Source: Nocardioides sp. GY 10127
Lineage (GTDB): Bacteria; Actinomycetota; Actinomycetes; Propionibacteriales; Nocardioidaceae
Direction of reading: 5' to 3'
Assembly: GCF_004919085.1 (NCBI RefSeq)
Contig: NZ_STGL01000014.1
Location: forward strand, 1-42,716
DNA length: 42,716 nt
The translations under genes were made by a program, and so were the position numbers. The notes under the pieces were generated by a model. It had not been told where the DNA came from. It made no database searches and was given only the letters and a program-made list of their open reading frames with translations. This document shows, one piece after another, positions 7,189-15,751 of this stretch (positions are counted from its first letter, which is position 1; each line of letters starts with the position of its first letter).

Positions 7189-8223
7189 TCAGTAGATCTC
7201 GGTGAGGCGGACTTCGCCGCGCGCCCCGGCTCCGGACACCCCGGAGGTGTCGTGGCCTTGGCAGCCGCCGCCACCTCCAGGGGCAGAGCCGGAACCTGCC
7301 GCCGTGCCAGAGTCCGAAGATCCCGCGCCCCCAGCGCCCGCGTGCTGGCTCGCGCCCCCGCTGTCGGAGTAGTAGCCGCCGCCGCCGCCGCCGCCGTAGA
7401 TGCTGCTGCCGCCGTAGCAGGCGGGGTGCCATTCAGGGAACCCCCACCCATTCGCCACGCCGCCGCCCCCGCCGCCGTGATGGGACGAGCGCCCTTCCAG
7501 CCCCTGGTACTTGACGCTGATGGAAGAGGTGCCGAAGTTGACGGTGGTCCGGTAGATGACGATGACTCCGCCCTGGCCCCCCGTGATGCCTCCACCCTTG
7601 CCGCCGATCACTGAGCCCGAGTCCCCGTCGTCGACGGTGTCGTCCAGCCAGACGCCGCCAGCGCCTCCGCTCGCGGTGAGCAGGGCGTCGACGAGGACGC
7701 CGCTGAACAGCGTCCCTCCGAAGCCGGACTCGCCGCCGTCGAGACCCGCGTTGCCCTTGGCTACGGAGGCCCCGCCAGCGCCGACGGTGACCGGGACCGT
7801 GGCGGGGAGGTCTTCCGCGTTGAAGGTCTCGACGGCGTAACCGCCGCCGCCACCTCCGCTGCTGAGCATCCCGGACCCACCGGACCCACCGGCACCGATG
7901 GCCTCGACCACGAGCTTGCGGAGCCCGGCGGGCTTCGTCCAGGTGCCGGAAGCCGTGAAGACGGTGCGGACGGCAGACTCAGCGATGTCTACCCAGCCGA
8001 TGGATGCTCCGCGGTACTGCTGGACCGTTCCCGTGGTGGTGTTCGCGATGACCCGGCCGGCCCAGAGCTCGGCGCCGGAGAGGGCATCTCGCTGGGCCGT
8101 GGTGAGCACCGCTACGCCGGGCATCGTGTCGACGGCCTCGGCGAGGGCCTGCATGTCGGCGGGGATGTTGTTGTCGTCGGTCGGCTCCGGGTACGGGAAG
8201 CCCCGACCGGTCGTAGCGGTCAC
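7189..8223 (-). CDS. Glycine-rich tail fibre / adhesin
   Basis: This 344-aa protein starts at GTG 8223, with GAGGAG upstream. Residues 1-35 form an attachment module shared with the tail spike (PYPE, DMQALAEAVD). The segment 'FTASGTWTKPAG' (about residue 90) introduces a Gly-rich domain seen in phage fibres. From about 110 to the end there are repeated runs of 5-8 Gly with interspersed Tyr and Ser, like the polyglycine receptor-binding tips of T-even-like adhesins. It probably mediates host recognition at the baseplate together with the spike. Confidence 0.75.
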   Translation of the reverse strand: MTATTGRGFPYPEPTDDNNIPADMQALAEAVDTMPGVAVLTTAQRDALSGAELWAGRVIANTTTGTVQQYRGASIGWVDIAESAVRTVFTASGTWTKPAGLRKLVVEAIGAGGSGGSGMLSSGGGGGGYAVETFNAEDLPATVPVTVGAGGASVAKGNAGLDGGESGFGGTLFSGVLVDALLTASGGAGGVWLDDTVDDGDSGSVIGGKGGGITGGQGGVIVIYRTTVNFGTSSISVKYQGLEGRSSHHGGGGGGVANGWGFPEWHPACYGGSSIYGGGGGGGYYSDSGGASQHAGAGGAGSSDSGTAAGSGSAPGGGGGCQGHDTSGVSGAGARGEVRLTEIY

Positions 8224-8233
8224 TGGCTGCTCC

Positions 8234-9004
8234 TCAGTCGTCGTAGGGCTTGTGGCTGGTCATGTCCGCGTAGGTTCCGAACTCGCTGGTCACAACTGAG
8301 TAGGCAGGCCCGTGCTCAGTGGTGAAGTGGTCGTAGCTGACCCCGTCGGCGAGGTGGACGTCGAGGCGGATTCCGACGGGCTTCGCAGCTGCTGCGGCGT
8401 CCCGGAGCAGCTGCTCCTGGCCGGGTTTGATCTCCTCGGAGTAGACCCGCAGGGAGGCCCGCCACGGGCTGCTGGTGCGCTCGAGGAGCTCCACGGTCTG
8501 GGTGCCGTTGAGGTACCGGCCGATGGTCGAGACCAGGACCGCGGGGGTGCCGCGACGCCACGAGGATCGGGCGCGGATGAAGTCGCGCTCCTGGGTGGTG
8601 GAGAGCCCGGAGGGGACGGGCTGGCCGGTGACGAGCCCGAGCCATCCCGGGTCGGTGGTGCCGTCGAGGTCGAACGCGGCGGCCCAGCTGGTGACGTCGC
8701 CGGTGGTGAGGTCCTCGACGGCCTCGTAGGTCGCGAAGACCTCGGCGGCGTCTTCGTAGGTGGCGGTGTCGTCGAGCCCGTCGAGGGTGTCGTCGTAGCC
8801 GGGGACCCCGATGACGGGGGAGAGAAGGGTGTCGGTGGCCTCGAGCTCGACGACCAGCCCTGCGACGAGCGCGGGGAGCAGGCTGCCGGCGGCTCGGCGG
8901 AACGCGGGTCCGAGGGCGTCGAGGACGCGGCCGGTGACGGTGTCGGGGAAGGGCCCCCAGATCGGGTCGAAGTCGTCGTAGTCGGGTCCGGCGGTGGCGG
9001 GCAC
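8234..9004 (-). CDS. Baseplate wedge protein, gpI-like
   Basis: This 256-aa protein starts at GTG 9004. It follows the gpJ-like gene and precedes the fibres, the conserved place of P2 gpI. The N-terminus has an acidic/aromatic patch (DDFDPIWGPFPD) and a helical stretch. The middle carries 'RSSWRRGTPAVLVSTIGRYL', typical of phage tail protein I, and the C-terminus reads 'PVGIRLDVHLADG'. It probably connects baseplate wedge and fibre. Confidence 0.7.
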   Translation of the reverse strand: MPATAGPDYDDFDPIWGPFPDTVTGRVLDALGPAFRRAAGSLLPALVAGLVVELEATDTLLSPVIGVPGYDDTLDGLDDTATYEDAAEVFATYEAVEDLTTGDVTSWAAAFDLDGTTDPGWLGLVTGQPVPSGLSTTQERDFIRARSSWRRGTPAVLVSTIGRYLNGTQTVELLERTSSPWRASLRVYSEEIKPGQEQLLRDAAAAAKPVGIRLDVHLADGVSYDHFTTEHGPAYSVVTSEFGTYADMTSHKPYDD

Positions 9005-9032
9005 GGCGGTGCTCCTCTCTCGCGGCGGAGGG

Positions 9033-10220
9033 TCAGGAGACGGTGCCGGTCACGGTGGAGGCGGTCACGCCGTCGGGCGGGTCGGCGAACGGGGCGGGGA
9101 GGGCGGCGGGTCCGTCGAGCTCGACCGAGGTCGCGCCGCCGTTGAGGGTGAACGCGGTCAGCGCGGCGACACCGTCCGCGGACGCGGCGACCCTGATGAG
9201 GTCGAAGTAGCTGACGGTGGTGGTCTCGACCCACATGCGGTCCTCGTCGAGCGCCGCGTCGAGGCCGCTCGTCGCCGCGACCGCCCCCCAGTCCGCGGGG
9301 TCGAGGTAGTCGGCGACCGCCGCGGCGATGTTCGCCTGCACGGTGCTCGTGGCGACGTTGGTCTCGGCGACGGCGGCGTAGGTGATGTCGAGCGGGGTGT
9401 AGGTGGGGTCGGCGACCCGGAGCACGAAGTTGATCTCGCGGTTGTCCTCGAGGACGGCGAGGGTGGCCTCGGCGATGCTGCTGCTGACCGGGCGCCCGTC
9501 GGCGGCAACGAGGAACGCGGAGGCGGTGCGCTCTGCGTCGGTCTCGTCGGTCTCGGCGTCGTAGAGGTCGATCACGAGGGCTCGGTGGACCCCGTCGACG
9601 GACCGAGCGAGCGCTGCGATGTCGGACGGGGTGACGCCTCCGGGTCGCAGGTGGGCGAGGTAGTCGGCAAGCCGGGCGACGTAGGCGTCGACGGTCTCGG
9701 TGTCCTGCCCGCCGGTCGAGGTGCCGGTGGCGGCCGCTGACACGACGGTGGCGGTCGCGGTGGCCACGGTGAGGGTCCCGGCTGCGACATCGTTGCCGTC
9801 CGTGCCGGCGGTGTCGGCCGTGGCGGTGACGTCGACGGTGGTACCGCCGACGGCGGTGGCGGCCGCTGCGACGGTGAACGCGACGGTGAGGCCGGCCGCG
9901 TTCGTGCCGACCAGGCTGAGCCCGGCGGGTGCGGTGGCGCCCTCCGCGGTGAGGGTGAGGGTCACCGGGATGGTGGCGGCGGTGGCGACGCGCACGGTGA
10001 GCCCGAAGACGCTCTCGCCGATCCCTGCGACCGCGGTGAGGAGCGCGGTGGAGGCGCGGGCGTTGGTGGTGGCGACTTCGCGGCCGATCTCCTCGGCGAG
10101 GGCGACCTCTGGTGCGCCCTCGACCGCCTCCCACCCGTCGAGGTTCTCGGCGAGCGCGTCGAGGATGCGGTCGGTGACGTCGTCGGGGTCGCTGGAGATC
10201 GCGGGAAGCTCGAACGCCAT
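9033..10220 (-). CDS. Baseplate J-like protein
   Basis: This 395-aa protein fits the Baseplate_J family in length and layout. It has an N-terminal helical part (EIGREVATTNARAS), a long Ala/Thr/Val beta-rich insert (about 80-170), the conserved 'DYLAHLRPGGVTPSDIAALARSVDGV' region (about 190-215) and a C-terminal domain with 'YFDLIRVAASADGV'. It forms the baseplate wedge periphery of contractile tails. It lies 2 nt from the gp25/W-like gene. Confidence 0.85.
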   Translation of the reverse strand: MAFELPAISSDPDDVTDRILDALAENLDGWEAVEGAPEVALAEEIGREVATTNARASTALLTAVAGIGESVFGLTVRVATAATIPVTLTLTAEGATAPAGLSLVGTNAAGLTVAFTVAAAATAVGGTTVDVTATADTAGTDGNDVAAGTLTVATATATVVSAAATGTSTGGQDTETVDAYVARLADYLAHLRPGGVTPSDIAALARSVDGVHRALVIDLYDAETDETDAERTASAFLVAADGRPVSSSIAEATLAVLEDNREINFVLRVADPTYTPLDITYAAVAETNVATSTVQANIAAAVADYLDPADWGAVAATSGLDAALDEDRMWVETTTVSYFDLIRVAASADGVAALTAFTLNGGATSVELDGPAALPAPFADPPDGVTASTVTGTVS

Positions 10221-10222
10221 GG

Positions 10223-10564
10223 TCAGCCCTCCTGGGAGTCGTCGGCCGCGGTGGAGTCGTCGCTGGCCTGGGGGTAGACCGTGAGGTACTCGGTGGCCGG
10301 GTCGTCGTCGGTGGTCTCGAGGACGAAGTCGGTGGGGGTGGCGCGCGGCTCGTGGGTGGTGATCGCGTCTGCCAGGTCGGCGGGGTCGACGCCCCCGAAG
10401 ACGGGGTCGGGGGTGCCGTAGCTGGAGGCCGAGCGGCGTTCCCCCACGCGAGTGGCCATCAGGAGCCCGACGGAGCGAGCGACCTCGGTGGTGCTGCCCT
10501 GCTCGAGGGAGGCGATCTGGCCGGCGACGGTCACGGCGAGGGGGAGGGACAGGGTGCGCGCCAC
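10223..10564 (-). CDS. Baseplate wedge protein, gp25/gpW-like
   Basis: This 113-aa protein contains 'LMATRVGERRSASSYG', the signature of the gp25-like family that nucleates sheath assembly at the baseplate. The C-terminus continues into 'EYLTVYPQ' and an acidic tail. It lies immediately before gpJ, as in P2-like and PBSX-like phages. GTG start. Confidence 0.8.
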   Translation of the reverse strand: MARTLSLPLAVTVAGQIASLEQGSTTEVARSVGLLMATRVGERRSASSYGTPDPVFGGVDPADLADAITTHEPRATPTDFVLETTDDDPATEYLTVYPQASDDSTAADDSQEG

Positions 10565-10587
10565 GGCGGTTCCTCTCTGCTCAGGGG

Positions 10588-10821
10588 TCAGGCGGTGTGT
10601 GCGGCGGCGATCCAGGGGCCCTCATCGGTGTCGACGAGGAGGACGAGGGTGCCGACCGGGAGCCCGGCGCCGCCGTAGCAGGGGCCGACCGGGTGCCGGG
10701 TGTCGTCGCCGATCTGGGCTGCCCAGACGCCGCTGTCGTCGGTGCGGACGATCTGGGCGGTGACGGGGGCCTGGTCGCCGGCGGATGGGGTGCGGACGTC
10801 GAGGAGCTTGTCGAACCTCAT
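10588..10821 (-). CDS. OB-fold-like baseplate protein
   Basis: This 77-aa protein is all-beta in appearance: 'VTAQIVRTDDSGVWAAQI' then 'LPVGTLVLLVDTDEGPWIAA'. It resembles the OB domain of gpV/gp5 spikes or XkdR-like proteins found between hub and gp25. There is no trimeric spike repeat and no separate spike gene. The start overlaps the hub stop by 4 nt (ATGA). Confidence 0.55.
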   Translation of the reverse strand: MRFDKLLDVRTPSAGDQAPVTAQIVRTDDSGVWAAQIGDDTRHPVGPCYGGAGLPVGTLVLLVDTDEGPWIAAAHTA

Positions 10822-12119
10822 CGCCACACTCCTCCGCCGGTCCATCCGCGGTCGTAGGCCGAGCCCTTGCACACCCCGTAGGCGGTGCCCATGGCCTCGA
10901 TCGTGGAGCCGTTGCCCAGGCTGATCGCGACGTGGTTGTAGTCCCCGACCCCGATGCGGAACAGCAGCCCGCCGCAGACCTGCATGGCGTCCGCGACGGG
11001 GACGTCCATGTTCTTCGCCACGATGGTGCCCCACTGGGTCTCTGACGGCTTGCCGAGCGTCTTCCCGGCGTAGGCGGTGGCCGCCTGCACGAGCCCGGAG
11101 CAGTCGAAGCTGTTGGGGCCGGAGGCTCCCCAGACGTAGGGCTTCCCCTCCTGCTTGAGCGCGTAGTCGACCATGCGCCGCAGGAACGGCACGTCGGCGT
11201 AGTTGGTGCCGCTGCCGGAGTCTCGTCCGGCGGCGTAGCCCTTCTCCCCGCGGTCGCCCTTGCCGACCGCCGCGGCCTCACTGAACTCGTGCTTGCCGCG
11301 GACCAGGGTGAGGGTGCCGCGGGTGGACACCGTGGTGCGGGTGAAGTCGGAGACCAGCCAGTTCCCGTCGGCGGGCCCGGCATCGGCGACGGTGATGGGG
11401 TCTCCCGCTGACATCGTCCACCAGTCGGCGTCGACATCGATGGTGGCCTGGGACGCACGGTGCACGCGCCGTGTCCCGGCGTCGAGGTCGAAGTCGAGCC
11501 ACCCGAACGATCCGTGGTTCTCACGGATGGTGGTGGGTGTGGAGCGGCGGCGGAGCCAGGCGTCCGAGCCGACCACAAGCTGCCGGCCGTCGGAGAACCG
11601 GCGCCAGTTCACGGGGTCGGCGATGTCGCTGCCGAGCACGTCCCAGGAGTTGGTGCGGTCCTCGCCCTTCGGGGACCTGCGCACGGCGGTGCGGACCAGG
11701 TCGCCGTCACCCGGGTCGACGTCGTACCGAACCCCACCCTCGACGGCGAGGCGCTTGACGATGTCGGAGCGGGTCGAGGTGTTCTTCGGGATGGCGAGGT
11801 GGCTGGTGACCATGCGGAGCTGCGCGGCGACGGCGTCCTCGTAGGTGAGGGTGATCCGCCCGGCGGTCCGCTTCGCCGCGACGAGCTGGTAGCGAGCCGT
11901 CACCCCGGCCGGGCTGGTGTACCGGGCCCAGGACAGCTCGGAGAGGAACCCGGAGGTGAGGAGCTTCTGCTGGGGGTCGGCGGCGACGATGGTGATCGTG
12001 CCTGCGCCGTCCATGGTGTCCTGGATCTTCGGCGGGTCGGTGATGGCGTCGGTCAGCAGGAGCGGAGTCTTGCGGTCCGCGGTCACGAAGGTGAGCCCGG
12101 ACAGCACGCTGGTGGTCAT
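10818..12119 (-). CDS. Baseplate hub protein with C-terminal NlpC/P60 peptidase
   Basis: This 433-aa protein starts at ATG 12119. Residues 1 to about 290 fit an XkdQ/gpD-like hub: a beta-rich start, 'TYEDAVAAQLRMV', 'DIVKRLAVEGGV' and a region near 'GDPITV'. Residues about 315-433 form an NlpC/P60 domain with catalytic Cys340 (FDCSGLVQ) and His396 (YNHVAISLG). This domain would cut peptidoglycan locally as the tail tube crosses the cell wall. Hub and wall hydrolase on one polypeptide replace the separate tail lysozyme of many myoviruses. Confidence 0.85.
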   Translation of the reverse strand: MTTSVLSGLTFVTADRKTPLLLTDAITDPPKIQDTMDGAGTITIVAADPQQKLLTSGFLSELSWARYTSPAGVTARYQLVAAKRTAGRITLTYEDAVAAQLRMVTSHLAIPKNTSTRSDIVKRLAVEGGVRYDVDPGDGDLVRTAVRRSPKGEDRTNSWDVLGSDIADPVNWRRFSDGRQLVVGSDAWLRRRSTPTTIRENHGSFGWLDFDLDAGTRRVHRASQATIDVDADWWTMSAGDPITVADAGPADGNWLVSDFTRTTVSTRGTLTLVRGKHEFSEAAAVGKGDRGEKGYAAGRDSGSGTNYADVPFLRRMVDYALKQEGKPYVWGASGPNSFDCSGLVQAATAYAGKTLGKPSETQWGTIVAKNMDVPVADAMQVCGGLLFRIGVGDYNHVAISLGNGSTIEAMGTAYGVCKGSAYDRGWTGGGVWR

Positions 12120-12607
12120 CAGCCGTTCCTGCGGCGACGGGCCGCGGCGGCGGGGCTGCCGACGACCGTGACGGTGATGTACTCCTGCAGCGTGACCGTG
12201 ACGTCCTGCTGGACGCGGCGGCCGCGGTCGTTGCGGATGGGGCCCTCCCAGGCGAGGTCGGTGATGACCCACTTCCGCCCGGCGCCCTCGACCGGGCCGC
12301 TGATCCGCAGGATGGGCGGTTCGCCGGTGGAGTCGGTGGGGAGTGCCCACTGCTCGAGCAGGCGGGCGGACGGCTCGATGGACGTGGGGCGCCGCATCTG
12401 GCCGGTGAGTCCGTCGAGGAGGACAGGGATCGTCTGCACCAGCGGCGGGACCGAGTCGAACTCGACGGTGGTGCGCCGCTTCGGCCGGGTCAGGTCGACC
12501 CATCCGCCCGCCCCGCCGGAGACCACCGCGGGGCCGGACATCAGGAACCAGGACCCGGGCTGGGCCGGGCTGATGGGCTTGATCCACACCCGGGCTGTGG
12601 CGGTCAT
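12119..12607 (-). CDS. Tail protein between tape measure and hub
   Basis: This 162-aa protein starts at ATG 12607, overlapping the tape-measure stop (ATGA). It is beta-rich with a basic C-terminus (AAAARRRRNG). The position matches XkdP/gpX-type proteins that link tube tip to hub, but I see no LysM motif. 'WVITDLAWEGPIRNDRGRRV' and 'VTLQEYITVTV' resemble the end of tail-tip adaptor domains. A structural role is inferred from context. Confidence 0.6.
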   Translation of the reverse strand: MTATARVWIKPISPAQPGSWFLMSGPAVVSGGAGGWVDLTRPKRRTTVEFDSVPPLVQTIPVLLDGLTGQMRRPTSIEPSARLLEQWALPTDSTGEPPILRISGPVEGAGRKWVITDLAWEGPIRNDRGRRVQQDVTVTLQEYITVTVVGSPAAAARRRRNG

Positions 12608-14973
12608 GCGCGGGCCAGCTGGGTGTTGACGTCGTCGATGACGGCGCGGGCGATCTCGCGGGAGTCGATGAACAGGGGGATCTCCAGCGGCTGGGCGGGC
12701 GGGGTGGCGATGCGCGTGCCGTCGTCCTCGCTGCGGGGCATCGACTTCGCGGTCTGCTCGGTCGAGGGGGAGCCGGCAGTGATGGCCTTGAGGCCGGCGT
12801 CCACGCTCGGGTAGACGTGCCCGCTGGTGGAGGGAACGAACAGCTCGGGGACACCGCCGTCGCCCACGATGTAGCTCTTCCCGGTCGTGACATCCCCGCC
12901 GAGGCGAAGCATCGGGATGTCGGGGGTGGAGAGCGTGAACCCGCCGACCTGGCCGACGCCGGGGATGTGGGTGTCGATAGAGGGGATCGAGAACGACAGG
13001 GCGTTCCACTTCTCGATGATCCAGTTGATGGCGGACTTGAAGGCGTCCTTGATGCCGTTGAACATCCCGCCCGCCACCCGGGCGACGCGGGCCGGCATGG
13101 TCGCGTAGAACGTGACGAGGGCGAGGAACTTGTCCACGATCCAGTCCTTCACCGCCGCGGCGCCGGACTTGATCTTGTCCCAGTTCTTCGCGATGACGAG
13201 CACGGCGATGCCGATGGGCCCGACGAGGACGGCCAGGAGCGTCTTCCAGTTGTCCTTGATCCAGCCCCACACGGTCTTCACCACGGCGAGCACGGCGCCG
13301 AAGGCCCCGTTGACGATGTTCCTGAACGTCTCGGACTTCTTGTAGGCCAGGACCAGCCCGCCGATGAGGAGCGCGACGCCGGCGATGACGAGGCCGATGG
13401 GGTTCGCGGTGAGTGCGGCGTTGAGGAGCCACTGGCCGGCGGCGGCGACCTTCGTCGCGGCGGCGGCCGCGAGCGCGGCGACCTTCCCGGCGATCATCCC
13501 GGCCACGCTGGCCTTCCCGGCGGCGGTCTGAGCGACGGTGGCGCCGGTGGTAGCCGCCAGCTGACCGGCGAGCCGGGTGTTCGACCGGGCGAGCGCCAGG
13601 TTCGCAGCGACCTGCGCGACGGTGATGGGGACCTCGGCCAGCTTCACGGCGTTCGCGAGCGCCTGGGCGGTCTTGTAGGCCGCGAACGCGGCGACCAGGA
13701 CCGGGAGGTACTTGGCGAGGGTGTCGACGTGGTCGGCTGCGAACCCGACGGCCACGGCGAACACCGACACGGTGTCCGAGGCGGTCTTTGCGGTCCCGTC
13801 ACCGAGCGCGCTCCAGTCGACCCGCCCGAGCGCGTCGCCGAGCTGCCCGAGGGAAGCGCCGAGGTCGGAGGCGCCCTGGCTGGAGGGCCAGTGGAACCCG
13901 TCGAAGTTGACGGCGAGGTTGCGGGCCCAGGTGGCGACGGTCTTGAGCGGCCCCGACATCTGGTCGAGCGCCGCGTCGATGCCGCCCGTCTTGTAGGCGT
14001 CGAAGAGCCGCTGCCCCTCGTCGGCGGCCGCGGCCACCCACTGCTTGAGGGGCTTGATGCCCTTCTGCACGAGCTTCGCGGCCTCGCCGGTGAGGTCGGT
14101 GAGGAGCGGCACAGCGGGCTTGAACGCCCGGGCGAGGCCCATGGTGACGGTGTCGGACAGGGTCGACCACATGCCGGCCAGGGACTGGGACTGCTTGTCC
14201 ATGAGGCCGTTGAACCGCTCGAGCCCCTGCCCGGTCTCCAGGGCGTGCATCATCGCGTCCAGGGCCTTCTTGCCGAGCTTCCCGGCCGATGCGAGCTGCA
14301 CGACCTCGCCCTTGGTCTTCCCGAGCGCCGCGGCGAGGAGGTCGTAGACGGGGACGCCGGCGTCGCGGAGCTGGTTGAGGTCCTCGCCGGAGATCTTCTG
14401 CGCGGCGGTCATCTGCTGCAGTGCGACGGTGGCGCGCTGGATGCCCTCGGAGCCTGTGCCCATGCCCGCGGTGACGTTGCCGAGGGTCGTCATGATCGGG
14501 ATGACCTTGTCGGTCTCGATCCCGACCGAGACCAGACTGCTCGCGGCGGTCTGCAGGTCGGTGAACTCGAACGGGGTCCGGGCGGCGAACTTCGCCAGGG
14601 ACCGGAGGAAGGTCGACGCCTTCTTCGCGGACCCGAGCATGGTGGTGAACCCGATCTTGGCCTGCTGCATCGAGGAGGCCGTCTTGATCCCGATGGTCGC
14701 GGCGGCCGCGGCGACGCCGACGAGCGCGGTCGTCCCGGCTGCTGCGCCGAGGACCAGGCCCCGGGCGAGGGTGCCGGCCAGCGACGCCGCGCCCCGGCTG
14801 ATGGCGGCGAACCCGCGGGAGATCTTCCCGTCGGAGGCCCGCTCGAGCGACGCGGCAGCGTCGTCGCCGGAGTCGGAGACCTCATCGAGACCCTTGCGGA
14901 CCCCGGTGAGCGCGGAGGCCGCCTCCCGGCGCCCGTAGAGGGTGAACTTGAGCCCGATCTCCTCGGTGGCCAT
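12604..14973 (-). CDS. Tape measure protein
   Basis: This 789-aa protein has a strong ribosome site (AGGAGGT, 5 nt before ATG 14973). The N-terminal half is Ala-rich and helical. Residues about 100-260 carry the tape-measure core with 'AARTPFEFTDLQTAASSL' and 'GEDLNQLRDAGVPVYDLL'. Hydrophobic segments follow around residues 500-580, and the C-terminus is Gly/Pro-rich. It sets tail length and occupies the tube lumen. At roughly 0.15 nm per residue, a tail of up to about 120 nm is expected. It directly follows the chaperone frameshift product. Confidence 0.9.
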   Translation of the reverse strand: MATEEIGLKFTLYGRREAASALTGVRKGLDEVSDSGDDAAASLERASDGKISRGFAAISRGAASLAGTLARGLVLGAAAGTTALVGVAAAAATIGIKTASSMQQAKIGFTTMLGSAKKASTFLRSLAKFAARTPFEFTDLQTAASSLVSVGIETDKVIPIMTTLGNVTAGMGTGSEGIQRATVALQQMTAAQKISGEDLNQLRDAGVPVYDLLAAALGKTKGEVVQLASAGKLGKKALDAMMHALETGQGLERFNGLMDKQSQSLAGMWSTLSDTVTMGLARAFKPAVPLLTDLTGEAAKLVQKGIKPLKQWVAAAADEGQRLFDAYKTGGIDAALDQMSGPLKTVATWARNLAVNFDGFHWPSSQGASDLGASLGQLGDALGRVDWSALGDGTAKTASDTVSVFAVAVGFAADHVDTLAKYLPVLVAAFAAYKTAQALANAVKLAEVPITVAQVAANLALARSNTRLAGQLAATTGATVAQTAAGKASVAGMIAGKVAALAAAAATKVAAAGQWLLNAALTANPIGLVIAGVALLIGGLVLAYKKSETFRNIVNGAFGAVLAVVKTVWGWIKDNWKTLLAVLVGPIGIAVLVIAKNWDKIKSGAAAVKDWIVDKFLALVTFYATMPARVARVAGGMFNGIKDAFKSAINWIIEKWNALSFSIPSIDTHIPGVGQVGGFTLSTPDIPMLRLGGDVTTGKSYIVGDGGVPELFVPSTSGHVYPSVDAGLKAITAGSPSTEQTAKSMPRSEDDGTRIATPPAQPLEIPLFIDSREIARAVIDDVNTQLARA

Positions 14974-14994
14974 GGCACCTCCTCACGGGTCTCG

Positions 14995-15276
14995 TCAGCC
15001 TGCAGATCTGGCCGCCCAGCGGGCGATGGCGTGGACCGCGCGCTGCAGGGTCTTGGCCAGCGGCGGGACGACGCGGATGGCGGTCTCGTGTCCGGTGCGT
15101 GCTGCCGTGTAGTCGGCGAGCCGGGCGCTCTGCTCGACGTGGATCTCGTGGGCCTTCTGGACCACGGCCGAGGCGACGCGGAAGTCGTCGGCGGGTAGCG
15201 CGAGGAACTCGAGGGGGTTGCCCCACCCGAGGAAGAGAGCGACCGCGGCCGCTTCGACGGCCGGGTCGCCGCTCAG
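14995..15276 (-). CDS. Frameshift extension of the tail-assembly chaperone
   Basis: This 93-codon reading frame has no start codon of its own and is reached by a -1 shift from the chaperone gene at GGGAAAC (15276-15282). After the shift it reads KLSGDPAVEAAAVALFLGWG and ends at TGA 14995, 21 nt before the tape measure. It contains a hydrophobic/Trp segment (ALFLGWGNPLEFL), helices and a basic C-terminus. The fusion totals 251 aa. By analogy with lambda gpGT and P2 gpE+E', this minor form would recruit the tape measure to the chaperone. Confidence 0.8.
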   Translation of the reverse strand: MSGDPAVEAAAVALFLGWGNPLEFLALPADDFRVASAVVQKAHEIHVEQSARLADYTAARTGHETAIRVVPPLAKTLQRAVHAIARWAARSAG

Positions 15277-15282
15277 TTTCCC
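15239..15282 (-). promoter_or_regulatory. Programmed -1 frameshift signal
   Basis: On the minus strand the zero-frame codons GGA AAC, preceded by G, form GGGAAAC (15276-15282), an exact X XXY YYZ slippery heptamer. It sits directly before the zero-frame TGA. Six nt later an RNA stem begins: GCGACC plus CGGCCG pairs with CGGCCG plus GGTCGC across a 6-nt loop, 12 bp with one bulged base (15239-15269). Heptamer, spacing and stem are all those expected for efficient slippage. Confidence 0.85.
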
Positions 15283-15749
15283 CTCTCGCGCTCCTCGAGG
15301 TCCTCGAGGCTGTACCCGGACCGCTCGGACACCTTGGCACCCATGGCGATGATGTCGCCGTCACGGAGCAGGAGCTCACGGATCACGTCGCCCGCGGTGG
15401 ACTTCTCGGGCATCTGCAGGGTCTCGACGAGGTCGAGGAGCGGGATGATCTCCTCGGGGTCGGAGTCATCGAAGACACCGACGGCGGCGTCGGCGAGGAC
15501 GGCGGCGTTGATGCTGACGTCCTTGTCGAGCGCCTTCGTCTTCCCCAGCCGCTTGCTGTGGCCGGTGATCTGCTCGTGCGTGACGGCCCGGAACCGCATG
15601 TAGAGCGGCGGGTCGTACAGCGGGACGGGCAGGTCGAAGGTGAGCTCGGCACGGGCGGCCTCGCGGCGGGCGCGGAGCCCAGCCAGGGGGCTGGAGTCCG
15701 CGGCCGGGATGCTCGGGACGCTGGGGGTGGTGCCGCTGGTGTTGGTCAT
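15273..15749 (-). CDS. Tail-assembly chaperone (short form)
   Basis: This 158-aa protein lies between tail tube and tape measure, the universal place of tail chaperones. The N-terminus is disordered (Ser/Pro/Ala); the rest is mainly helical with 'LYMRFRAVTHEQITGHSKRL' and an acidic C-terminus (SLEDLEERERGN). The short product ends at TGA 15273. A fraction of ribosomes should shift -1 just before it to make the 251-aa long form. Confidence 0.85.
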   Translation of the reverse strand: MTNTSGTTPSVPSIPAADSSPLAGLRARREAARAELTFDLPVPLYDPPLYMRFRAVTHEQITGHSKRLGKTKALDKDVSINAAVLADAAVGVFDDSDPEEIIPLLDLVETLQMPEKSTAGDVIRELLLRDGDIIAMGAKVSERSGYSLEDLEERERGN

Positions 15750-15751
15750 GG

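Noticed and set aside
12119..12607. LysM-type XkdP protein
   Set aside because: Position fits, but no LysM motif is visible and the protein is short, so only a generic tail role is given.
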